This document shows positions 51,454 through 59,995 of a stretch of 64,000 nt of DNA, piece by piece. The position numbers and the translations under genes are program-made. This stretch comes from 79-D21 sp964521575. GTDB taxonomy: Bacteria; Synergistota; Synergistia; Synergistales; 79-D21. The DNA lies in contig CAZFSR010000002.1 in NCBI GenBank assembly GCA_964521575.1, positions 1-64,000 on the forward strand, written 5' to 3'. Every line of letters starts with the position of its first letter. The first letter of the stretch is position 1. The notes beneath the pieces were generated by a model. The model saw only the letters and a list, made by a program, of their open reading frames with translations, was not told where the DNA came from and searched no databases.

Positions 51454-51855
51454 CTACCTAGGGGCTCCAGGCCCGTCCTTCAGTAGAGAGCAATTGGGAT
51501 CCAAGGGCTTGTTGGGATCCTGGTAGCGGAACTCGATGGTGGTGCATCCGAGGGGAATGTCGTAAGGACCATGTTTCATGCCCACCAGACGTGATCCGTA
51601 GTAACCGGAGGCAATGGTGATTTTCTTGCCGGTGTCGATGAGGTAGCCGGAGACGACGTAGACTTCTTCGCAGAAGTCGTGGCAAAGTTCTGCCTCAATC
51701 TCCGTCTGGGGGGGAAACTTCAGCATGCGCGTGTAATTCCCCGTCTGGGGATCGTAGGAGAAAATCTTCTCCATGACACCTTCCGGGGCACCTACCACCT
51801 GTCTCCACCCGCCTATAAGATCGATATCCATGATTTCGTATTCCTGCTTTGCCAT
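51454..51855 (-). CDS. Cupin-domain protein
   Basis: 133 residues, ATG 51855 (GGGGGAAAG). Double-stranded beta helix pattern: METAL-type ELCHDFCEEVYVVSGYLID and YYGSRLVGMKHGPYDIP. The His/Glu placing (CHDFCEEVYVVSG ... KHGPYD) fits the acetylacetone-cleaving/ChrR-like cupins that hold a metal. It may isomerise or cleave a ring intermediate. Adjacent genes and same strand suggest a step in the same pathway. Confidence 0.75.
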   Translation of the reverse strand: MAKQEYEIMDIDLIGGWRQVVGAPEGVMEKIFSYDPQTGNYTRMLKFPPQTEIEAELCHDFCEEVYVVSGYLIDTGKKITIASGYYGSRLVGMKHGPYDIPLGCTTIEFRYQDPNKPLDPNCSLLKDGPGAPR

Positions 51856-51885
51856 TGTTCTTTCCCCCTTCTATTGTTTGGTTTT

Positions 51886-52590
51886 TTAGACTTTCTTCCT
51901 AAACCAGTTCGTCACGAGGTTGAATGACGTTGCCTGCGTGATCGTCCTACCCATCACGGGGTCGTGAAGGCTGACTTCGAAGTAAGGGCTGAAATCAATC
52001 CCGTAAAGGGACGCGATCGTCCCCGAAAAGACCATCAAGCCATCATTTGATGGCAGGTCGACAACTTCGCCTACCCTCCGAATTAGTTCCTCCGGCCCCA
52101 TCAGGGCGGAGAGTTTTCCTTCCTGGAACAGCTTTCGCTCCCCGTCCTTCAGGATCCAGCTCCGAATTTCAAGGGAATCCCAGTGGGGCAAAACGTCTTC
52201 CAGCTTCCAGACGTCTTTCGAGATGAAGTTCGGGTAGACCTGTTTCGCCTTGGGGATGTCGATTTCCTCGAGTTTCCTGTCGGTGTGGTCGTTCCCGGCC
52301 GCAACATAAACCGCCCCGTCTTTGAAAAGAAGGACATACTCCGCTTCGCCGGTGTTGTCCGTATCCTTGAGGACATCATGCCGCTCTTCCTGCAGCACGC
52401 CCTCGGGGAAAACAGGAAAATAGACCGGTGTCTCTTCCGGCGCCGGGACCCCTTTTTCCTTCAATTCCTCGATGTGGGCCTGCACGCTGGCCTGGTCCCT
52501 GCCCGTATAGCCAGCATTCACGACCGTCTTGACCTCGAACTCCAAAATTTTTGCGGGATCTCCGTCAACACTGAATTTCAAGATGTTCAT
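51886..52590 (-). CDS. DUF2848 family protein
   Basis: 234 residues, ATG 52590. The opening MNILKFSVDG, AGYTGRDQASVQAHIEELKE and YFPVFPEGVL, and the ending SFNLVTNWFRKK, match DUF2848 (PF11010) as remembered, a fumarylacetoacetate-hydrolase-like metabolic family of unknown substrate. First gene of the operon after the GGTATACC box. It might open or hydrate a ring product. Confidence 0.75.
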   Translation of the reverse strand: MNILKFSVDGDPAKILEFEVKTVVNAGYTGRDQASVQAHIEELKEKGVPAPEETPVYFPVFPEGVLQEERHDVLKDTDNTGEAEYVLLFKDGAVYVAAGNDHTDRKLEEIDIPKAKQVYPNFISKDVWKLEDVLPHWDSLEIRSWILKDGERKLFQEGKLSALMGPEELIRRVGEVVDLPSNDGLMVFSGTIASLYGIDFSPYFEVSLHDPVMGRTITQATSFNLVTNWFRKKV

Positions 52591-52790
52591 CGTTTGCCCC
52601 CCTAATAAAATCGAAAACTTAATATGTATCTAAATTGTTATCGTATTTCTTTATTAAACATGATTGTTCATTTCATAACCATTCTTGGCCGGGAACTGAG
52701 TAGGGCAGTCGTTATATATGGCATTCTATAAATTATATGGCATGTCCAATATATATTGGAATACTTTATGTTGTCAAGCGCCTTCTAGCG

Positions 52791-52806
52791 TTTTGGTATA
52801 CCTTTA
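52791..52806 (-). promoter_or_regulatory. Candidate GntR operator TTTTGGTATACCTTTA
   Basis: Same 16 bases as 38161-38176, 200 bases upstream of the operon start codon. A further palindrome CCAATATATATTGG is at 52746-52759. Confidence 0.5.
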
Positions 52807-52956
52807 CGCCGCATTCGTTAACTTTGTTTTCTGGGCCGATCTCAGACAGCTGGCCCTGAAGCATAGCTATTTAGAACCTGTCAAGCTGAAAGACACTGTT
52901 TCGCTCCTGCTCTTGCTCAACTTGAGGCGTTCTTCCTCATTGATATGTGGACACTT

Positions 52957-52993
52957 AAAAGGCCGCCATCTCTTTTTCAGAGACAGCGGCCTA
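52957..52993. terminator. Hairpin in gene-free stretch
   Basis: GGCCGCCATCTCT pairs with AGAGACAGCGGCC around TTTTC. Read on the minus strand it is followed by TTTT. No gene was found between 52591 and 53345; the stretch also carries GCCAGGG/CCCTGGC arms near 53030-53060. Confidence 0.5.
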
Positions 52994-53195
52994 TGGGAGT
53001 CGTGCCCACAACGGTCACGAAGACAATATAACGGCCCTGGCAAGGGGGTTACAGCCAGGGTCTTCGAAAGTAAGAGGAGGTGAACCGTCTCTGTTCTTCT
53101 CCTTGATGGTCATAGGATACCCCTCTTCGATTTACCCCACCTCGGCAAAAACCCATTCCAGACTAGGCGGTTTTACTGAACTCGTTCCCTCCCTG

Positions 53196-53228
53196 TGTCC
53201 AATCTAGGGGATTCCCTGATAGACAAAC
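53196..53228 (+). promoter_or_regulatory. Dispersed GGGGATTCCCTGATAGAC element before the helicase
   Basis: Inverted copy of 9005-9036 (about 30 of 33 positions). TAGACA at 53219-53224 could be a -35 box, with a TTTGAT/TGATAA -10 near 53242-53248, upstream of the start at 53346. Confidence 0.5.
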
Positions 53229-53345
53229 TCTATTCGTTCGGGTTTGATAAAGGTTAAGTTTCAAATTTTTCAAATCTAGGCCTTTCCCCTACATTACCCC
53301 TTCATCAGGCATTGACAAAATCCATATCCGAGGAGCGTGGGATAT

Positions 53346-55904
53346 TTGAAGACGTCAAGCACCCCTCTCCACACCATACTGGATAACGAAATTTTTAGCA
53401 TCGTTGACGAGTACCAAATTCCTGAAAGAGAACCACATTTCGAGCAAATACCCACTGCTCTCCACCCACTAGTAAGAACAGCACTTGAAGGAGCTTTCCC
53501 CTCTGGAATCTATTCCCACCAAGCGAAAGGAATTGATTTATTACTGGGCAACAAGGACATTTGCCTGGCAACCCCAACTGCTTCCGGAAAAAGCCTTGTT
53601 TTCATGTCTTATGCTGCCGATTTATTGCTTCGGACACCTAAGGCAAAGGTCTTGGCATTATACCCCGCGAAAGCCCTAATTCAGGACCAGCTGAAAAAAT
53701 GGAAAACGTTCCTAACCCCGTTAAATTTGCCGGTCGGCTATATTGACGGAGCGGTAAGATCCCCCGAAAGGGCTGCGATACTTCGCAGGTCAAACGTGGT
53801 CCTAATGACGCCTGATGTTGCCCACGCCTGGATTATGAGCAACCTATCCAACCAAGATGTGGCCTCTTTTCTATCCGCAGTTTCTCTTTTAATCCTTGAT
53901 GAAGCTCATGTTTACGATGGCGTATTTGGAACAAATATGGCTTTTTTTCTCCGACGGTTGGAGTGCGTTTCACCATTGAGAAACATTGTGTCGAGCACTG
54001 CCACGATAGGAGATCCTGTCGGTTTCATTGAGAAGCTGACAGGCAGGATCCCCATACTCATTTCAAAAAACGACGATGGGGCTCCCTCTTCTGCAAAAAC
54101 GATATTTTTATCACGGTGTTCAGACAGTTCAATAGATAATTTTGTCAATTTAATTACATCTCTGCCAAGCCTTAAGCTTGGCCCCTTCATCGCTTTTGCC
54201 GATTCAAGGAAGATGGTCGAACATATTGTCGCCATTGCTAAAAGAAACTGTATTCCTGAAAGAGATCCTCTCCAGAACATTGGAACGACGGAAGATACGT
54301 TAATAGATGACCCTCTAGAAGATAAAGATTCTTTTTTCGAAAGCTTGGGGATATTGCCCTATAGGGCAGGCTATGAGGAAGATGACCGAAATGAAATTCA
54401 AAGAGCGCTAGCTGAAGGACGGCTTTCCGGTGTGGTTTCCACGAGTGCTCTTGAGTTAGGCCTCGATATAGGAGAGATTTCAATAGTCGTGCTTATGGGT
54501 GTGCCTCCATCGGTTAAGGCCTTTTGGCAGCGGTTTGGTCGCGGAGGAAGGAAAGGGAATGGCTATTGCATTTTGCTTGACGACTGCAACGCAATAGAAG
54601 CAGACGGTTTATCTTCTTATCTGGACCGCACCCCTGAACCTTGCTGGCTCTATCTCGAAAACCGATTTATTCAATATACACATGCCCTCTGCACCGCTTT
54701 GGAAACGATTGAATATCCAAACTATAACCAGAAACCATTAGAGACTCTCCCGGAAGACTTCCTCCACTTTATGAATAACGAAATCCTCCCTAGGGAGACG
54801 ATACCCAACGATCTGTACCCTTTGAAGCAAAGGGCTGTAAATGGTCCACATTACGAGTTCCCATTAAGGTCCGGAATTGAAAAGAACCTGTCCATTTCAG
54901 AAAATAGTGGGTATTCTATGACGCGGTTGGGGAACGTTTCGTTTTCCCAGGCTCTTCGAGAAGCCTATCCTGGAGCGATTTATTATTATATGGCATGCCC
55001 TTATCGTGTTGTTTTTTTCAATTACAGACTTGGCGAAATAAAGGTAAAGAAAGAGAAGCGCTGGACGACCAAGCCAATACTCCAAAACATGGTTTTTCCG
55101 AAAATGGATAATGGCGTCCTCGCGCTTCGCAAATCCAAAAGCGGATTCTTGATAGAAGCAAACCTACAAGTCAGCGAGAGGATAATCGGTTTCACGGAAC
55201 AGAGAGGTCCCAATTCTGCCTCGCATTTATATGAACAGGGCAACTTCTACAGCCAGCGTCCAATAACGAGATTTTTTGAAACGACCGGTGTCTGCTGGTT
55301 TTTCGATGACAGGAGATTCCAATCAGAACCGTTAGCGAATTTAATCTTAAAGGCCTTTTGTTACATTTGCGGGATACAGGAGAGAGACCTGGGTTTCGGA
55401 ACCTTCCAAGCTCGTTCATGCCAATTTTGGGATCAACCGACTCACGGGCTTTGTATTTATGATGCCGTGAACGGAAGCCTTCGTTTAACCAAGCAGCTAT
55501 TTGAAAAGTTTGAAGAAATCCTTGCAACACTCGACTTTGGCCACTTTTTGTTGGATGAAGTTGATGATGAGTTGCGCTATGCTGTCAAACTATTTAAGAA
55601 CGAAATTTCAACAACAGGTATTATGGATGTAAACGATGGGATAATCCTCACACCTCCCGCTGAGAATGATTGGGTAACCGTGATTTGTCCTGGAGAAAAG
55701 GGAATGTACATTGACGGAAATAACGAGGAGGTCAAAGTTCTCGGATACCGCTTCACACCTAACGGAATGGTTTACCAGTTGGAGCCATCCGGAGATCTTA
55801 CGAACTGGATAGTTAAGATCGCAAGCGTCGTCCCGCTATATGGGATAACGAGGGTTGAGAAGTACAACCTCAACACCGGGGAAACAGCCCCGGTTACACA
55901 ATGA
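53346..55904 (+). CDS. DEAD/DEAH-box helicase, Lhr/YprA-like
   Basis: About 852 residues from TTG 53346 (AGGAG 11 bases upstream; GTG 53337 is too near). SF2 motifs: CLATPTASGKSLVFMS (motif I), LILDEAHVYD (motif II), SSTATIG (III), GVVSTSALELGLDIGEIS (V) and QRFGRGGRKG (VI), the pattern of the Lhr/YprA (MrfA) group. C-terminal ~350 residues are not recognised; the four-Cys DUF1998 of MrfA is not evident (only CYICG). Likely a DNA repair or phage defence helicase. Next to an IS-linked recombinase and CRISPR. Confidence 0.8.
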   Translation: MKTSSTPLHTILDNEIFSIVDEYQIPEREPHFEQIPTALHPLVRTALEGAFPSGIYSHQAKGIDLLLGNKDICLATPTASGKSLVFMSYAADLLLRTPKAKVLALYPAKALIQDQLKKWKTFLTPLNLPVGYIDGAVRSPERAAILRRSNVVLMTPDVAHAWIMSNLSNQDVASFLSAVSLLILDEAHVYDGVFGTNMAFFLRRLECVSPLRNIVSSTATIGDPVGFIEKLTGRIPILISKNDDGAPSSAKTIFLSRCSDSSIDNFVNLITSLPSLKLGPFIAFADSRKMVEHIVAIAKRNCIPERDPLQNIGTTEDTLIDDPLEDKDSFFESLGILPYRAGYEEDDRNEIQRALAEGRLSGVVSTSALELGLDIGEISIVVLMGVPPSVKAFWQRFGRGGRKGNGYCILLDDCNAIEADGLSSYLDRTPEPCWLYLENRFIQYTHALCTALETIEYPNYNQKPLETLPEDFLHFMNNEILPRETIPNDLYPLKQRAVNGPHYEFPLRSGIEKNLSISENSGYSMTRLGNVSFSQALREAYPGAIYYYMACPYRVVFFNYRLGEIKVKKEKRWTTKPILQNMVFPKMDNGVLALRKSKSGFLIEANLQVSERIIGFTEQRGPNSASHLYEQGNFYSQRPITRFFETTGVCWFFDDRRFQSEPLANLILKAFCYICGIQERDLGFGTFQARSCQFWDQPTHGLCIYDAVNGSLRLTKQLFEKFEEILATLDFGHFLLDEVDDELRYAVKLFKNEISTTGIMDVNDGIILTPPAENDWVTVICPGEKGMYIDGNNEEVKVLGYRFTPNGMVYQLEPSGDLTNWIVKIASVVPLYGITRVEKYNLNTGETAPVTQ

Positions 55905-56006
55905 GAATACGATTTTAAAAAACTAATGACCGATAAGCCAATGCAACAAAACGCATTTATGTTGCATTCGCTTCTTTGACGCTATTAGAGCATTAGCAAC
56001 GATTTA

Positions 56007-56040
56007 CGCCCTGTCGATTCGGACAGGGCGGCCCTTTTTC
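56007..56040 (+). terminator. Rho-independent terminator
   Basis: CGCCCTGTC and GACAGGGCG pair around GATTCG, with CCCTTTTTC after. It separates the helicase from the recombinase gene. Confidence 0.85.
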
Positions 56041-56101
56041 ATTCTTTATCTTACTTATTGTATGTTATTATATATTATGTTATTTAGAAGGAGGGGCTGA
56101 T

Positions 56102-56671
56102 TTGGAATTCGTCCAACCGATTCGTGACAAAAAACAAATCGAAGCCATAAAGAAGATACTGATGGCAAGCGAACTCCGAGACTATACACTTTTTGTCTTA
56201 GGAATAAACTCTGGATTACGAATCTCAGACCTTTTAAGACTGTCCGTTGGCGACTGCCTAGATGAAAGAGGACGACTCCGGGATCGAATTACCATCCGTG
56301 AAATCAAGACCGGTAAAACAAAAGATTTTCCACTCGGGAAAAACGCTACGAAGGCCCTGAATGATTACCTACAAAAAACAAGTTTGACCACTTCGTCTCC
56401 ACTTTTTCCGTCCAGGAAGGGCAGAAATACTGCTATTGGTAGAGTGCAAGCCTACAAAATCCTAAATGATGCTGCGTTGGCTGTAGGAATAAGGGAGAGG
56501 ATTGGCACACACACATTGCGCAAAACTTTTGCTTACCATGCCTATAAGGCTGGTTACGACCTGAGCATGATACAGAAACTGCTTAATCATTCCGCTCCAT
56601 CTGTAACCCTACGCTATATCGGAATAACTCAGGACGAAATGGACGGAGTCTACCTGAACCTGAACCTTTAG
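56102..56671 (+). CDS. Short tyrosine recombinase / integrase
   Basis: 189 residues from TTG 56102 (GAAGGAGGGG). Only the catalytic domain is present: Arg40 (SGLRISDLLRLSVGD), Lys69, His137-Thr-Leu-Arg140 (THTLRKTF), His163 (LNHSAPSVTL) and Tyr172 (RYIGI). This compact type lacks the SAM-like domain; similar short enzymes exist on phages and islands. It is a different subfamily from the enzyme at 7910. Confidence 0.85.
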   Translation: MEFVQPIRDKKQIEAIKKILMASELRDYTLFVLGINSGLRISDLLRLSVGDCLDERGRLRDRITIREIKTGKTKDFPLGKNATKALNDYLQKTSLTTSSPLFPSRKGRNTAIGRVQAYKILNDAALAVGIRERIGTHTLRKTFAYHAYKAGYDLSMIQKLLNHSAPSVTLRYIGITQDEMDGVYLNLNL

Positions 56672-56720
56672 AATTCTCGGCACAGAACGGCCCCTCCGAT
56701 ACTACTTGTAAATGATAGAA

Positions 56721-56750
56721 AGATGGCCCGGTTTTAGTACCGGGCCATCT
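56721..56750 (+). terminator. Strong hairpin after the recombinase
   Basis: AGATGGCCCGG pairs perfectly with CCGGGCCATCT around TTTTAGTA, 11 base pairs, 50 bases after the stop codon. Confidence 0.8.
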
Positions 56751-56774
56751 ATGACAAGAAAAACGGGGCCTTCT

Positions 56775-56803
56775 CGGTTCACCCCCGCCAGTGCGGGGAA
56801 AGG
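56775..56803 (+). CRISPR. Isolated type I-E-like CRISPR repeat
   Basis: CGGTTCACCCCCGCCAGTGC followed by GGGGAAAGG has the form of type I-E repeats (stem CCCCGC/GCGGGG, GGTTCA on one side, GAA on the other). No second copy or spacer array surrounds it in this window. It may be the last remnant of an older I-E array, or a chance match. Confidence 0.4.
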
Positions 56804-56883
56804 TGCTGGACTGCTCCCGAAATCTTTCCTATGTATGATATCGAGGTCGTTCTGAGAAAACAACTTTTTTGACTACCAGTTTT

Positions 56884-57030
56884 TGTATTGACCCCCTCCA
56901 GAACTGCACATGATATTGTGCAGGAGAAGGGAGAGGGCAAAGATGACGAAGCAGGAACAAAACGGTGCCAACCAGGACGTGAAACGCTGGACTGCCAAGA
57001 GAAAAGCGGCCCATGTCCTGTATGTGTTTA
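56884..57030 (+). mobile_element. IS3-family remnant (right end and orfA start)
   Basis: TGTATTGACCCCCTCCAGAA starts it, then MTKQEQNGANQDVKRWTAKR, like the orfA of 29561-30749, in opposite orientation. Homology ends near 57030. A third copy of the same IS in this window. Confidence 0.85.
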
Positions 57031-58013
57031 GGAGAACCACTCTCCTGCCGCCCTGCACCCTATACCCCATTCACGGGTACCCCAATTAATCGGCTGCCTC
57101 TTCGAAATTCGACAATTTTTGCTCTACATCCCTGAAGAGGATGACCCATTGAAACGACCAGAAGAAAAGCTCTTGATTAGCTTCTTGAATTTTAAGGGGA
57201 CCCATAGTAAGCAAACAACTTTTTGGAGCACCTAAAAAATCTCCGCTGTCTATCCTCTAGATCCATTCGATAATTTTGGCAAATTACCCATGTAACTTCT
57301 CAAGTGTGGCGAACACGACCTCCAGAACCTTGAGGCTTCAGACAGTTCATAAGCCAAGCCGTCGGGCTAGCCTTACCAGATCCCCCTCTTCAAGGAACCA
57401 ATCCTCTACTTCACGAGTTTTTTGCAAGAGGGGAAGCTGCTCTCGGAACTTCTTTCTTGATCACCCCATCAAGTTCACAGTGAGGGGCGTACGAACTGAA
57501 CCCCCAGAGTAAACGCAAGGAATCCGTCCATCCAGTTTTTCCCCTCGCAGGCGAACCCTTTCCCGTCAACCCCACGGGAAAAAAGCCCCCCATCCTTGGC
57601 GTTTTTCGTTGTAGCAAACCGACGCAATATCCGGGCTATCGGGTATTAACGCGTTTTTGCCAGACAAGTAACCGATAGCCTTTGGAGCCGCATGGCGACC
57701 GGGTTTGAAGCGTTTCGAAGGAGGCTAAAAGCCATTTTTCGTAGCGGCCCTCGAATTGCCGCTTTTCCGGTCGGATTTGGAGCTACCGCGGCCCCGGCCG
57801 ACGCGAACCTGGCGTTCGAGCTCGGCCATGGCGTCGGGTGCCACAGGAAGTGGCACAAGAGCCTACATTTCCAGCGGTGAACGGCGATCTCCCCGTTGAT
57901 TAGAGACATAATGTCGGGTTTCCGGTCATCTTGTCGGCTTCCCGGATACCGGACTTTTGGTGGAAATGTAATTGCTTTTAACTTGTAGTTTGCGCAACAG
58001 GAGCAATCAGGAC
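57031..58013. other. Gene-free stretch beside the CRISPR array
   Basis: No convincing coding frame. Short open frames on both strands lack ribosome binding sites and family motifs. It is GC-rich and repetitive in the part near 57600-57850. It may hold fragments of decayed mobile genes; nothing further could be named. Confidence 0.5.
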
Positions 58014-59509
58014 ATGTCAATCCTCATCCCCTCTTGCGAGGGGATGTAGCTCCGTGGCTTGCTCGGCACCGTTTCCGCTGGCTCGTTTCAATCCTCATCC
58101 CCTCTTGCGAGGGGATGTAGCGAACACCCGCTGGCTGAAACTTTCTCGGCAATGGTGGTTTCAATCCTCATCCCCTCTTGCGAGGGGATGTAGCCCGGTC
58201 AACGGTCAAAAGGGCCTTTGCCGCAGGGGAGTTTCAATCCTCATCCCCTCTTGCGAGGGGATGTAGCTCCGAGGAAAACGAAGCAAAGCTCTTTGAACTG
58301 TACGGTTTCAATCCTCATCCCCTCTTGCGAGGGGATGTAGCCCCGAAGGAAAACGGACCGCCGCAGGGGCGATCCTGGTTTCAATCCTCATCCCCTCTTG
58401 CGAGGGGATGTAGCCACAGCACTACTCCACCGCTACGTTCGCGTACCAATGGTTTCAATCCTCATCCCCTCTTGCGAGGGGATGTAGCAACAATGGGGCA
58501 GGCCGTTTGTCTGACGTTGGCGGAGTTTCAATCCTCATCCCCTCTTGCGAGGGGATGTAGCTCCGAGGAAAACGAAGCAAAGCTCTTTGAACTGTACGGT
58601 TTCAATCCTCATCCCCTCTTGCGAGGGGATGTAGCCCCGAAGGAAAACGGACCGCCGCAGGGGCGATCCTGGTTTCAATCCTCATCCCCTCTTGCGAGGG
58701 GATGTAGCCACGGCTCAATCTTCATGGGCGGCCTCCAGCTTGGCGTTTCAATCCTCATCCCCTCTTGCGAGGGGATGTAGCGTACGGGTCGTACAGCCCG
58801 ACCAGCCCCGTGCGGGGGTTTCAATCCTCATCCCCTCTTGCGAGGGGATGTAGCCGGAGCGGTCCTGCTTGGCCTGCTGGATGTGCTCGATGTTTCAATC
58901 CTCATCCCCTCTTGCGAGGGGATGTAACCCCGACAAATCGCCTGCCGTATCGAGTCCTGCGGGGTTTCAATCCTCATCCCCTCTTGCGAGGGGATGTAGC
59001 GTATGCGACCGTGGCGTTCTGCTTGACCGTGGAGAAGTTTCAATCCTCATCCCCTCTTGCGAGGGGATGTAGCTCGGGGTTGACCTGACGCGCTTGTCGA
59101 TGACGTGCACGTTTCAATCCTCATCCCCTCTTGCGAGGGGATGTAGCGTCGTTGACGGCCCGTCCGCCGACGGCACCCGCGTGGTTTCAATCCTCATCCC
59201 CTCTTGCGAGGGGATGTAGCGGGCAGGTGTACCGTTGAACCTGCCTCGGACCGAAGGTTTCAATCCTCATCCCCTCTTGCGAGGGGATGTAGCCCGAGCA
59301 GTTTGAGGATGTTCGGCACCGTCACGCCGGTTTCAATCCTCATCCCCTCTTGCGAGGGGATGTAGCCGTCGCCGTCGGTCGAGGCCTTCCCGGCCCCGCC
59401 GTTTCAATCCTCATCCCCTCTTGCGAGGGGATGTAGCTGATTGATGACGAGGATACAAGTTTGCTATTGAAGGTTTCAATCCTCATCCCCTCTTGCGAGG
59501 GGATGTAGC
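58014..59509 (-). CRISPR. CRISPR array, 21 repeats, 20 spacers
   Basis: The repeat is 37 bases. It starts GTTTCAATCC and ends GATGTAGC, and has a perfect 9-bp stem CATCCCCTC/GAGGGGATG around TTGC. Repeat starts are 71-74 bases apart, so spacers are 34-37 bases. On the minus strand the repeat ends GATTGAAAC, the usual 5' handle of type I-C, so transcription runs leftward. The first repeat (58014) is degenerate, as expected at the leader-distal end; one internal repeat (58892) reads GTAAC. Spacers after 58231 and 58305 are repeated exactly after 58525 and 58599. Confidence 0.97.
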
Positions 59510-59690
59510 AGCCCGTTCGGAAATCCTTCTGACTGAAGGCTTATGGAGGCAGTTTCCGCGAACCTCCTTTTCAAGGTTCCAGAAAAACTTCTTAGGCGCA
59601 TGCAAAATCCTCAAAAACTTAGTTTTTGCAATATCCGCGAACCTACAGAGGTTTCGGCATCACAGGTGGTTCGCGTAGCCCGGAATGTTT
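59510..59690 (-). promoter_or_regulatory. CRISPR leader
   Basis: 181 bases between the array and cas2, AT-rich. On the plus strand it contains CGCGAACCT twice (about 59558 and 59637) and an inverted GGTTCGCG, a feature seen in type I-C leaders. Read on the minus strand it lies upstream of the array and after cas2. Confidence 0.75.
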
Positions 59691-59987
59691 TCAGAGAACC
59701 AGAGGTCCTGGTTCCACGACCTTTACAACCTGTCCGAATATTATCGTAGCCGACTCCTCCTTCTTAAGGCGGTAAATCCTGACACTATCGACCTTTGCAT
59801 CTATGCACCCGGAAATCCTGGATGATATTTCCACGAAATCTCTTTCCGAGAGGAAACACTCGAAAACAGACTCCTGAACCCGGTTGCCGTAACCCAGACA
59901 TATCTGGGCGATCGTTCTGAGCCGTTTGCTGCCTTCCGGGCTGTCGGAATTCGCAATATCGTAGACGACCAGATACTTCGGAGCCAT
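59691..59987 (-). CDS. cas2: CRISPR-associated endonuclease Cas2
   Basis: 98 residues from ATG 59987. YLVVYDIANSDSPEGSKRLR has the usual Asp of strand 1, and FECFLSERDF and SVRIYRLKK follow, all Cas2 traits. Forms the Cas1-Cas2 integration complex. Last gene of the operon, nine bases after cas1. Confidence 0.95.
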   Translation of the reverse strand: MAPKYLVVYDIANSDSPEGSKRLRTIAQICLGYGNRVQESVFECFLSERDFVEISSRISGCIDAKVDSVRIYRLKKEESATIIFGQVVKVVEPGPLVL

Positions 59988-59995
59988 TTTTCAAC

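Noticed and set aside
57646..58020. Minus-strand open frame next to the array
   Set aside because: No ribosome binding site, no family, Arg/Pro-rich composition.
58178..59088. Open frames inside the CRISPR array
   Set aside because: They are translations of repeats and spacers, with the same peptide recurring every repeat.
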